Positions 34,517 to 43,798 of a stretch of 64,000 nucleotides of DNA are shown in pieces. Source of the DNA: Rhynchospora pubera (lineage: Eukaryota; Streptophyta; Magnoliopsida; Poales; Cyperaceae). Where the stretch lies: NCBI GenBank assembly GCA_028095005.1, contig CM051460.1:75967676-76031675 (forward strand). The letters are read 5' to 3'. The position numbers and the translations under genes are program-made. The notes beneath the pieces are model-generated. The model ran no database searches, had not been told where the DNA came from, and was given only the letters and a program-made list of their open reading frames with translations. Position 1 is the first letter of the stretch, and every line of letters begins with the position of its first letter.

Positions 34517-35085
34517 TTCTCACAATCAATTTACATTAATGATGTAATGCAGGAGATCTCATTCCGTTATGTTGAAGAAACTGCGTGAGGTTTGGGCTCA
34601 GTTTGGTGTGCCTAGCGCGGATGATGCTGGGAGGATCGATAGATACACACGAGCTTGCGTGTTGGAGATTTTTTGGTTGCGAGTTATTTCCTGATAGCAC
34701 GGGTGACTCGATTCCATGTTTCTATCTCCAGTTATTGCAGGTTAGTGAACTACCCTTGTTATTTTTAATTGAAAAAATCGAATTATTTAATTTATAAATG
34801 AAATATTTATACTTGTAACAATAATAAAAGATCTTATATATTTTGTTTCATTTAAATACTTCTAAAATATTAAATACTTCTTGTAACAATAATAAAAGGT
34901 CTTATATCTTTTGTTATATTTAAATACTTCTAAAATATTATTTGTTGTAAGAAAAATTTGGATATATGAAAAAATGATGATATTCCTAAAAATGCCAATA
35001 TTTGCAGGATCTTCATTCGAGCAACTCGGTACAGTACAACTGGGGTGCAGCCACTCTTGCGATGCTAAACTTGTTATAACTTGTT
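33732..35085 (+). pseudogene. Plant mobile domain (PMD) gene, frameshifted and 3'-truncated
   Basis: Exons 33732-33923, 34009-34215, 34287-34439, 34553-34740 and 35008-35085. The translation has a basic PRRRxPETAPRRSTRLRG start, VLHLDGSKVRG, then PMD blocks: LGHMPLDHSLL, WRPETHTFFFPxGEMTVTLEDV, LYGLPTTGRTVTG and LFPDSTGDS. This is the PMD subtype often annotated as phosphatase 7 long form. A T6 run near 34666 shifts the frame by one and brings a stop at about 34692. The last exon breaks off at YNWGAATLAML, in mid-domain, at the deletion scar near 35070. PMD proteins such as MAIL1/MAIN act in transposon silencing, and related domains occur inside MuDR elements. Intron 3 holds an AT microsatellite (about 34481-34515). 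Confidence 0.85.
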
Positions 35086-36681
35086 ATAAGTAGGTTTTAC
35101 ATTTGGAAATTCTTTCTCTAATATGGATTTTACGTCATTTATGGAAAGACCAAGATCTCTCTTTACTGCATTCCTGATGCTGCTTGCGATTACCTGGGCC
35201 GTCAGATTATCATGGGTGAAATCTCCAGGCCTTCTCACGCATGTATGCTCTTCTTCATTCTTTATTATTTTCCAAAATTTCCCTTCCCTTTCTGTACGGG
35301 CATACAAATGCCACTTACAGGTAGGCACCTTACAATCCAATACATAAAATGATGGACTACTTCTAGTGGTTTTATGTTGTACATTATTATCTAATGAGTA
35401 TTTTTCGCAAACTTCTTTTAATTGTGGTTTTGACATAAAAATGTTTCCTTGTGCTAAAGGCCCTGAAGCTTGTGTTTGAGACGGTTGTGGAATCGAACTT
35501 CTATACTCCGATATATCCAAAAATTGACTAACAAGATGGTAATTATCGGTCCTTCCGGTAATGTAATACTCGGGATTTACGAATTGCTGTGCATAAAAAC
35601 CCTCTCCCTCTATATCTTGTGACGCTAAAAACTCATCCTCTTCATCAGTGAAGTCCTCCCCCGTTGCATAATTCGACTGATAGCCCGGGCCACGATCGTA
35701 CGTCTCGTCAAGTTCTTCTATATCCCCTTCTTCTTCAGGTTGGTCCCAAGGATCCCAACCCTGGGCATTGTCATTACACTCATTATTTGTTTCCTCTTGT
35801 CTTTCTCGTCCGCTACTACTATCAGGTTGATCCCAAGGATCCGAACCCTGTGCACTCATATTTGTTCCCTGTCGTCTTTGTTGTCGACTACTACTCTCAG
35901 GTTGATCCCAAGAACCCCAACCCTGTGCACTCGTATTATATTGATTATTTCTTTCTTCGTCTTCTTCGGTATTATTGAGTTGTTCATTGAAATTATAATT
36001 ATAATCATAATTATAATTATAATTTGTTGTGTGCCCTCCTAAATAAAATATATGTAATCAATTATAAATTTTTAGAATTAATAGGAAGAAAAGTAGTATG
36101 CAGCTCGAATTATTTTTTTGTTTATAATGGCATATTTCTAATTATAATATTTTATACTGCCATATTTAAAAGGGCATAACAGTCAAAATTAATGAATGAT
36201 GGCATAAATTTTATTTTATCATTTAATGATGACATAAAAATAATAACTTATTTAGTGATGACATATCTCTAATTTCTATGATAAATGCAAAAGCAAAATA
36301 ATTACTTTGAAAAACTAAGTTTATAAATTAATGGCACAAGATTAAATGGCGTAAATTACCTTTTATGCCACCACCAGTTGCTGGAAGCAAATCAACGTGT
36401 AGTTGAAAGCTGTGTAGCCTTCTTGCTTGGAAGCACTCATGTTGTATATACCGCCATTCATTTTCAGAGTTCAACGGTAATTGCATCTGTTGGAACCTTC
36501 CTTCAATTATGGTATTAAAATGAGAAACTATTCTCAAATTATAATGACCTTGATACAATCCCAATGATGATAAAATTATTTCTTTAATTGATTCATAATC
36601 AGTTTGCGAAGTTGCATCGAAACTGAAATAATGCGATGGATTATATGGAGATTGATTAACGAAAACCGGAATGGAAATCAT
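35074..36681 (-). pseudogene. MuDR-type MULE transposase, N-terminal part only
   Basis: Two exons (36681-36360, 36038-35074) join in frame to 428 residues. The N-terminus (VFVNQSPYN onward) resembles MULE N-terminal regions. Residues 142-210 hold three AQGxxxWDQP repeats in an acidic, Ser/Asn-rich stretch. The MuDR DNA-binding zinc finger follows: Cys343, Cys348, Trp350, His372, Cys374. The frame then ends at PTYNKL and a stop, where family members run on into the DDE catalytic domain. The missing part was removed by the deletion that also cut the PMD gene. The TATA box lies at 36755. The shortened protein could still be made and might bind TIRs without cutting. Confidence 0.85.
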
Positions 36682-36747
36682 ATTTATGATAGTAATGAGA
36701 GTTGAGTGTTTGATATGGCTGATTTTCGATATCTCACCGTCATACTC

Positions 36748-36755
36748 TATTTATA
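36748..36755 (-). promoter_or_regulatory. TATA box of the MULE transposase gene
   Basis: TATAAATA on the minus strand, about 70 bp before the ATG at 36681. It lies just inside the internal palindromic array. Confidence 0.7.
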
Positions 36756-36886
36756 AGCCATTGAGAGTCGACAAAATAATGAGCAATCAAATTAAATCGC
36801 ACAAAAATGCACTGAAATTCACTGTTAAATCGCACTAAAATTTCCACTGAAATCGCACTTAAATGCCCACTCAATTACATTTTCTG

Positions 36887-37079
36887 CTTGGATCGTCGTC
36901 ATCCATTAGTAAATCCAATCAACCCAATCACAGCCACTCATTTGAGCGGGATCCTCCTTGCATCGTCATCTCAGACAACGACCCAAGCTTGGATCGTCAT
37001 CTGGGATAACGATCCAAGCTTGGATCGTCATCTGGGATGACGATCCAAGCTTGGATCGTTATCTGGGATGACGATGCAG
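36887..37079. repeat. Internal TIR-like palindromic array
   Basis: Several units of the type CTTGGATCGTCA-TCTGGGA-TGACGATCCAAG, near-copies of the array in the terminal repeats but lying in the middle of the element. The outer TIR sequence with TAATAGTAACG is absent here. It is positioned upstream of the transposase promoter, as a terminal repeat would be. Confidence 0.85.
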
Positions 37080-37632
37080 AGTGCCCGCTGAAATGATTGA
37101 TTTTTGCATGGTTAATTCTGTTTATTTATTTATTTTTTCATGATTACAGCTCAAATACTATTTAATCTTATACTTACTTATATAAATATTAATATTAATT
37201 GTTATTAATTATTTTACTATCCTTAGTATTTAGTATTAATAAATATAACCTTTACTTGAAATCTCTTTGCTAAGTATTTTTATCCTTAGTATTTATTTAT
37301 TATTAAGTTATTTTTATTATTAAGTTATTATCTTAATTTAGTTAAATTAATTAAATTAGTTAAATTAAATTAATTAAATTAGTTAAATTATCTTTATTAT
37401 TTTTACTTACATTAAATTAATTAAATTAGTTAAATTAAATTAAATTAAATTAATTTATATTGTTTTGTAAATTAAATTAAAGTAGTTTAAAAAATAATAG
37501 CTCAATCAAATTAAATTAACTAAATGAAATTAAATTAAATTAATTACTTCAAACAACTAAATAATATTTTATTACATTAAATTAAGTCAAATTATTAAAT
37601 AATTAATTTTTAATGTCATTAAATTCATGCAA
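37080..37632. repeat. AT-rich simple-sequence stretch
   Basis: Reiterated AAATTAAATTAATT-type words within the MULE. No gene. Confidence 0.7.
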
Positions 37633-37880
37633 CTGATAAAGTCTGGAAAAGAACTGCAAAAGGACAGGCGTGCTCTGATAAAAGGTCAAAAGTATACTGA
37701 TGCCTACCTAAAGACTGCAAAAGGACAGGCGTGCTCTGATAAAAGCTCAAAAGTATACTGATGCCTATCTAAGCACTGCAAAAAGGACAAACGTATTCTG
37801 ATAAAGTCTGAAAAGTATACTGATGCCTACCTAAGCTATGCAAAATGACAAACGTATTCTGATAAAGTCTGAAAAGATAT
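37633..37880 (+). repeat. Tandem repeat, 61-bp unit, about four copies
   Basis: Units begin at 37654, 37715, 37776 and 37836, each containing CTGCAAAAGGACA, TCTGATAAA and AAGTATACTGATGCC with small changes. The array ends about 45 bp before the TATA box of the zinc-finger ORF. Confidence 0.88.
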
Positions 37881-37926
37881 CACATTATATTTATTAATTT
37901 TAAATAATTGCAAGTCTAAACTGATC

Positions 37927-37933
37927 TATAAAA
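37927..37933 (+). promoter_or_regulatory. TATA box of the zinc-finger ORF
   Basis: TATAAAA in a TCTATAAAATT context, 71 bp before the ATG at 37998, with a CT-rich leader between. Confidence 0.6.
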
Positions 37934-37997
37934 TTATTCTTCCTCAGCAAAAATACGTCACACCCACTCAATCCTTCTTTCTTCAACATTCACTACC

Positions 37998-38975
37998 ATG
38001 GAGAAAGGAAATACCTCCAACAGTGAAGTGCGGGAATGGCCATCTACTCGACATGAGTACTTGCCAAATTACACACATTCCCCTGCCAATCCAAATGAGA
38101 TCGAAAAAGGAGATTATCATGCGATATGTAATAAATGTTACCGCAAATTCGACTACAATATCCATTCGCAATATGGTGGCGAGTGGCCATTATACACCCA
38201 CTATCAGTGGCACATTCATGGTGGCCCAGAAAGAGACCGCAGGGAGAGATTGCGACATTACCTTACTAAACCTGAGTCGAGCAACTCTGAACTCTATAAA
38301 AAGTACTACACAGAACCTGAACCGATGCCGGAACTCAAACCGTGGAAACAAGATCCTACACCCATGATTGTTTACGAAAGCATATACGATTTTCGTGGAG
38401 ACCACACAGTGAGTTGTACAAAGTGTGGTCAGGTTTTCAATTTCAAAGATACTATTTTGCGTGACCACTACGATGAACACAAAAAACAAGAAGAGAGGGA
38501 TGAAATTGTAAAGAGATTCAGAGTGAAAGAACAATGGTTCGAAAGGAGAAGAATGGAAGAAAAGGCCGCCGAAGAGAGCCGGAGGTTGCAACAAGAAAAA
38601 ATTGGAAAAAAAATTAAGGAGAGCCTAATAAAGATCAAGAAGAGAGATGAACAACGCAAAATTGCAGTAGCTAGAATGGCTGAGATTGAGCAACAAGAAG
38701 CCGAGGCAGCTTTCTGGAACGAAGCCGCTCAATTCGCAGACAACCCGGCTGCGAATAATCAACAAGAAAATGATGAGGCTTTTTGGAACGAAGCAGCTCA
38801 ACTCGCTGAAAACCACGGTGCCAGTAATGAACAACAACCTGATGCCGCTTTCTGGAACGAAGCCGCTCAATTTGCCGACAATCATGGTGCCAGTAATCAA
38901 CATGAAATGAATGCGGAAGAAGATCAACCATGGTGGGATGAAATTCTGCAACATGTAGATGATCAAGATCTCTAA
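37998..38975 (+). CDS. MULE-borne double zinc-finger protein with Trp repeats, function unknown
   Basis: An intact frame of 325 residues with the ATG in a good context (ACCATGG). I do not recognise the family. Visible parts: a first finger-like block Cys44-x2-Cys47 with His68 and His72; a clearer C2H2 finger Cys140, Cys143, His157, His161; a highly charged, probably coiled-coil segment (160-235) with the basic patch KKIKESLIKIKK; then three 23-residue repeats with the core AFWNEAAQ at 238, 261 and 284, and a weaker PWWDEILQ at 311. No membrane segment. It may be a transposon accessory factor or a captured host gene. It is the only unit of the element without a visible lesion. Confidence 0.8.
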   Translation: MEKGNTSNSEVREWPSTRHEYLPNYTHSPANPNEIEKGDYHAICNKCYRKFDYNIHSQYGGEWPLYTHYQWHIHGGPERDRRERLRHYLTKPESSNSELYKKYYTEPEPMPELKPWKQDPTPMIVYESIYDFRGDHTVSCTKCGQVFNFKDTILRDHYDEHKKQEERDEIVKRFRVKEQWFERRRMEEKAAEESRRLQQEKIGKKIKESLIKIKKRDEQRKIAVARMAEIEQQEAEAAFWNEAAQFADNPAANNQQENDEAFWNEAAQLAENHGASNEQQPDAAFWNEAAQFADNHGASNQHEMNAEEDQPWWDEILQHVDDQDL

Positions 38976-39385
38976 GTATTTATTACTTTTGAATATTTAT
39001 GTATTTTTTAGGTACTTTTTTAAATAGCAACTTTTGAATATTTAAGTATTTATGCTTTTAGGTAGTTTCTTCCTTTTTTCAATTGAGTGTGCTAATTTAT
39101 ATTATGATTTTTTAATGTACTTTTTTTTTAATTCAATGTGCTAATTTATATTATGGTTATAAAATTTACTTCTTCTTCTAATGGTGTGTATTTTTATATT
39201 ATGAAGTTCTTTTGTAAATGATTTGTGAATACAAATCATAAAAAAATAAAAGAATATGGACAAAATAACATATTTCAATAATATAAGCTAAACATTACAA
39301 GTGACGACCGTCACATAAACTTATTTCACAAATACAGATTAATTATAAATAAGATACCAATTATAAAAACATAGTAATACTTCAT

Positions 39386-39675
39386 TTAGCGGAGATGGAC
39401 AACATTTTCAGCTGCGGGATGATTTTCAAAACCAGGTGGAACTGCTGGCTGGTGACGCAACCACGACCCTCCAAGATCAAAACCTCTATTCCTCTCCACT
39501 AAATCTGTAAAAATTTTGGACCCCTAACATGATATTCATTCCCTTCTAATTTTTTAACTTTAAATTTTTCCCCATGATATTGAAACATCAGTGCAGAAAG
39601 CAATCGTCGTTCGCTCGTCCGTTCATCTCCGACCAAAATAACACCGCAAGAGACGCATCTTGGCTTAGGACCCAT
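39386..39675 (-). pseudogene. Small MULE-borne Cys protein, probably frameshifted
   Basis: The ATG at 39675 opens MGPKPRCVSCG and runs to LEGNEYHVRGPKFLQ, then stops at 39499. One base to the side, a frame continues as LVERNRGFDLGG to a stop at 39386 with no composition change, so loss of one base next to CAGATTTAG is the simplest reading. Total would be about 96 residues with one CxxC pair. A 73-bp leader intron (39751-39679) and the TATATAAG box at 39863-39856 mark it as a real transcription unit placed just inside the right TIR. Family unknown. Confidence 0.6.
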
Positions 39676-39855
39676 TTGCTTCAAATATCAAAATTCAAAC
39701 TCCATTAGCAAATCAAATCAATTAATTTAATAATTATTTTAACATTATTACCTAAGAAGAAGCGATGTTGCCAATAGAAACCTATGAGGATAGTTTATCA
39801 ATTTCAGACTAACGAGAAACAATTAGTTAGAGCACAATAACTTATGACAAGTGAG

Positions 39856-39863
39856 CTTATATA
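39856..39863 (-). promoter_or_regulatory. TATA box of the small MULE ORF
   Basis: CTATATAAGC on the minus strand, about 100 bp before the leader donor at 39752 and 180 bp inside the right TIR. Confidence 0.65.
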
Positions 39864-40041
39864 GAGAATTTAAAATAGAAAAAGACAAAAAAATTTTAGT
39901 GCAAACCGCAATAAATAAATGAATGGTATAGTGTAGTCATATAATTCACAGCACTATATTACTTGACAGCACTATATTACTGTTTTAAATCATTATAAAA
40001 CCAACCCACTCAAGCAAATTGAACGGAGGAGAATGGTTGTT

Positions 40042-40190
40042 CTTGGATCGTCAACTGGGATGACGATCCAAGTGTATTTGCCTTTCGTCAACTGGGATAA
40101 CGATCCAGCAACGTTACTATTAAAATTTTTATTTTTTTTTGTTATTATCGTAATTAATGTGAACAGTAACGTTACTATTATTTTTTTCCG
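40042..40190 (-). repeat. MULE right TIR
   Basis: Reverse complement of 32862 onward: CGGAAAAAAATAATAGTAACG, then the GTTATCCCAGTTGACG block and one 31-bp palindrome. It has one palindrome where the left TIR has three. Confidence 0.88.
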
Positions 40191-40298
40191 GGAAAAAATA
40201 GAGTGGATTGTTAAAACTTAAAAGCCCAAATCTAAGGCCCAAGCATAGGCACCGTAAAACTTCAAGCCTGGGCACCCATTAAAACACTTATTTACCGG

Positions 40299-40577
40299 TA
40301 GGGGTGAAAACGGTCACCGTTTCGATCGTCTTTTCGTTTCGTTTCGTCCAAAACGAAACGAAACGGTTAAGATTTTTTTTTGCGTTTTATAAACGAAACG
40401 GTTAACGAAAGCTTAGAACAGTTTCGTCCATGTGTATTTTCGTGGTATTTTCGTGATTTCGACCGTTTCATCCAAAATGAAACGGTTGACGCAAATGGGT
40501 GATCAATTTCGTTTTAAAACAAAACGGTTAACGAAATCGACCGTTTTCGTGGTCGTTTTAAACGTTATGCAGCCATA
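40299..40577 (+). mobile_element. hAT MITE copy B (279 bp)
   Basis: It starts TAGGGGTGAAAACGG and ends GTTATGCAGCCATA (one change from the CAGCCCTA end of copy A). The TSD TTTACCGG is perfect at 40291-40298 and 40578-40585. Same family as copy A at 32509, opposite orientation. Confidence 0.9.
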
Positions 40578-40585
40578 TTTACCGG

Positions 40586-40884
40586 TCATTATTTTTTGAA
40601 AAACAAGATTGGGCAAGTGCCCACAGCCCACACTTGCCCTAAGCTAGCCTCACCAAAAATACAAGTAACAAGTTACATTACGGTTTTTATTTTTCGAATG
40701 CGCACAAATAGATTAAATAAGATGAGAGATGTTGTTATTGAATTAAAATAAGAAAAAAAATTAAGATAGAATAGACGTATTTGCTGATACGAATTATATG
40801 AAATATCACATCCTTAACTGAGCGAACAACTTGTCATGCCGATCGACAAGCATAAGGCAATTATATTTTAAATAAAAAACATGC
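40586..40884. other. Spacer between elements
   Basis: About 300 bp of AT-rich DNA without a recognisable feature. Confidence 0.5.
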
Positions 40885-40892
40885 ATTACAAT

Positions 40893-42029
40893 TAGGGATG
40901 AAAACGGATCGGATACGGAGCGGATGTAGGTCTTCTCATATCCGCATCCATATTTTTTTCTCGGATACGGATACGAATACGGATGCGTTCGGATACGGAT
41001 ACGGTTCGGATATTAAACGGATACGGTTCGGATATTATCGGATACGGAGTCGAATTCGAATATATTTTGTCGGATACGGATCATATAACGATCAATTTAT
41101 TTTATTTCATTTCTTTAGAACTTTTTTAAATTTCATATTGCGTATAAAAGTTTGTTATATATGAGAGTAGCTGAAGCATAAGAAAATTTTCATATCATGC
41201 AATAAGTTATATTCAAACAATATAAATTATACGATAATAAGGTAATAAGGTAAGCAGTGTACAAAATTTATTCTTTCAACCAATTAAATCCAAAATTTCA
41301 TCAAAATATTATATATAATATGTATAAATTAAATTATTATTAACATTATTGGTTGGATTCTTAACAAATATATTGGATTCAATAAATCACATATATAACC
41401 GTAATTATCAAATTTATGAATTAATCAATAAAATTGCAAGCACCATATAAGTACAAATTTAATAGAATTGATCAATAAATTCAGTCTTTCCACAATTTGA
41501 ATTCCAACAGTATATTTAACTATTCAATGTCAAATCATATCATGTTACCTTAAATGTCATCATACATTAAAAAAGTATATTAATCATATGTAATCAACAT
41601 GATTAGAGAAAAAAAATTAATTTTAGTATTATTATCATATATAATCGTCTCAATAATAAAAAAATTAAAATAATTTTATGTTCCAAATAAAAATATTATT
41701 ATAAGAGAACTTATCTAATAAAAATTAAGCATTATATAATTAAAAGTATTCTCTAATGTAGATAAGTAATTATATTAATTATCTTATGCCGTTAGAAATA
41801 CGGATAAACGGATTAATATCTATCGGATACGGATAATATCCATGTCAGATACGAATACGGATCGGATATTGTCAAAAAACTCAAAACCATATCCGCATCC
41901 ATATTTTTTTGGCGGATACGAATACGAATACGGATATGTTCGGATACGGATACGGATCGGATGTTATGCGTATTTTTCGGATTCGGATACGGATCGGAGC
42001 AGATTTTATCCGCTCCGGTTTTATCCCTA
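40893..42029. mobile_element. Non-autonomous hAT element (1137 bp)
   Basis: The ends are TAGGGATGAAAACGGATCGG and, on the other strand, TAGGGATAAAACCGGAGCGG. The TSD ATTACAAT is perfect at 40885-40892 and 42030-42037. Both subterminal regions are packed with CGGATACGGATA-type tandem repeats, which translate as Arg-Ile-Arg-Ile runs but are not genes. The centre is AT-rich. No transposase. Confidence 0.9.
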
Positions 42030-42168
42030 ATTACAATTAACATTTCAAACAATTGTAATTTGTAAACCTCTAAGTTTCAAGTTCCAAATTTAATATTAAA
42101 AATAGAATAAAACATACTCGTATGTGACAATAGAAGCTCCTTATGCATGGGAACTAATTAATTGAGCT

Positions 42169-42229
42169 AACCTGCATATCTTTTTTTTTTTTTTTTGAAC
42201 AATAAAGCCCGTAGGCAAACCTGCATATC
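42169..42229 (-). mobile_element. Tiny 5'-truncated retroposon with 12-bp TSD
   Basis: The 12-bp repeat AACCTGCATATC (42169-42180 and 42218-42229) flanks a 37-bp insert. On the minus strand the insert reads GGGCTTTATTGTTC and then an A-tail. This is the scar of target-primed reverse transcription of a SINE or LINE 3' end. Confidence 0.82.
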
Positions 42230-43669
42230 AAATTATTAAGCAAAAAAGTATGTAAGTATAATTCAAGCAATATTGTAGAATAGGATCCTTATATTAGATT
42301 AATTTTTTTTTAAGAAAAATCTATTCCACAAAAGTTTAGACAAACAACACGATTCCTCAAATTCATTCTAATATCATATATTGACCTCACACTGTGTGAA
42401 AATGGAAGCACAAGTATTTCACGGAGTAGAACTAAATGACATTAGTATGACACTGACGTTAGTACAGTTAAAATTGAAAAAGGTGTTTGCATGCGAGGAG
42501 AGTGAAAAAGAAAGATTTTGCATGAGTAATCATGCATGTGTTACTTATTGATTGATTTAAGTATTTTCCATGGGAAAATGAAAGAGAAAAGCTATTGCAT
42601 AATAATAAAAAAAAAGTTGGAAGTTCTTAACAAATAATCAATTTACATTTTTAATACAATATTTATACAAGATAAATCATCGATTAGATACTTGAGAAAA
42701 TCAATAATTTATTATGAGTATCTAATCAATAATTTATTACAAGCACTGGTATGAAATTTTAAAAATCTAGAGTTCAAAAGTAATCCCCAATTTGATCGAA
42801 CTTTCTTAGTATATGTAAAATAAAAATTAAAGAGTTTACTTCTAACTTTAGGTAGAAAATGTTGTGATTTCTGTTTCGCTCGACAAAGATAATACCACTT
42901 AACTTTCATGAATTTATTTGTCGTTTATGAATGTTGAAGACATTCACAATATTGTTGCTATCTATGTATATTTATATAAATTGTCCAACAATATATTTTT
43001 TTGTTTACTTTTGGGAGTTAAATTGTGAATTCCCGCTCATATGTCTCAATATTTGTGCTCATAATTTTATCATACTCATCCTGCACAATTGTGAAGTACT
43101 AAAATAATGTTAAATAAATTCATAGTTTTTGATGAAAATTTCTCGTGAACTTTTCTCATCTTATCCTACATGGACATAGGTAAAGCTATACTCAAGAATG
43201 GGGATCAATTGACAATTTGAGTCCTAATATTTTTTGCGGTAGCGTTTAATTATTTTTTCTCTTTTTATCTTTTAAATTTGAACTATTACAATTAAAAAGT
43301 AATTAAAATCAATATATATCTTACGTTAATTTATTTATTTTTAAATAATAATATTAATATTATAAATTTAATATTGAACCCATTACAAAATATTTTGGCA
43401 CAACTACTGGTACAGACAAAGGAGGTGCATACGTCGGTGGACCATAAGATTGTCAGAAGACTATCAAAGATCATAATTATCAATTATGTAGTTCTTAACT
43501 CATTTAATGAACGATAAATCATTCATCGGGTTTCATCATTCCATTATGGATATGATTTGCACACAGAGTATGTCAAATTTAAGGCGTCAGATTTAAAAAA
43601 TCTTAAACTCATGAGTTATTTGTAACTATTGTTAGATTAATATTATTTTAGAAAAATTAATTACTACCA
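42230..43669. other. Spacer, no gene seen
   Basis: AT-rich DNA with only short chance frames. Confidence 0.5.
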
Positions 43670-43798
43670 TCTACCTTCTTACTATCGCGCGTTAGCGCTC
43701 ACAAACTTCTGGATTTCTGATATTTACAGTCCAGTTAACACTATTTATTGTTGCATGCATGCTTGTTTAAATTTCTTAATTCAAATTTTAAATTTCAG

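Larger units (their letters stand above)
32862..40190. mobile_element. Mutator-like element with four gene units (7329 bp)
   Basis: The termini CCGAAAAAATTAATAGTAACG and, on the other strand, CGGAAAAAAATAATAGTAACG start long TIRs. The 9-bp TSD GGAAAAAAT at 32853-32861 and 40191-40199 is perfect, the size typical of MULEs. It carries a PMD gene (+), the N-terminal half of a MuDR-type transposase (-), an intact zinc-finger ORF (+) and a small Cys-protein ORF (-). The transposase lacks its catalytic domain, so this copy is not autonomous. Confidence 0.88.

Noticed and set aside
34585..34797. Separate 70-codon gene
   Set aside because: It is the continuation of the PMD exon in the frame after the extra T.
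32509..40577. The 260-280-bp inverted blocks as the TIRs of one 8-kb element
   Set aside because: Each block has its own perfect 8-bp TSD and hAT-type ends, and the true MULE ends with a 9-bp TSD lie inside them. The flanks GCTGTGAC and TTTACCGG differ, so the pair is not one insertion.
40898..41164. 88-codon Arg-Ile-rich protein
   Set aside because: Translation of CGGATA tandem repeats at the end of a hAT element.
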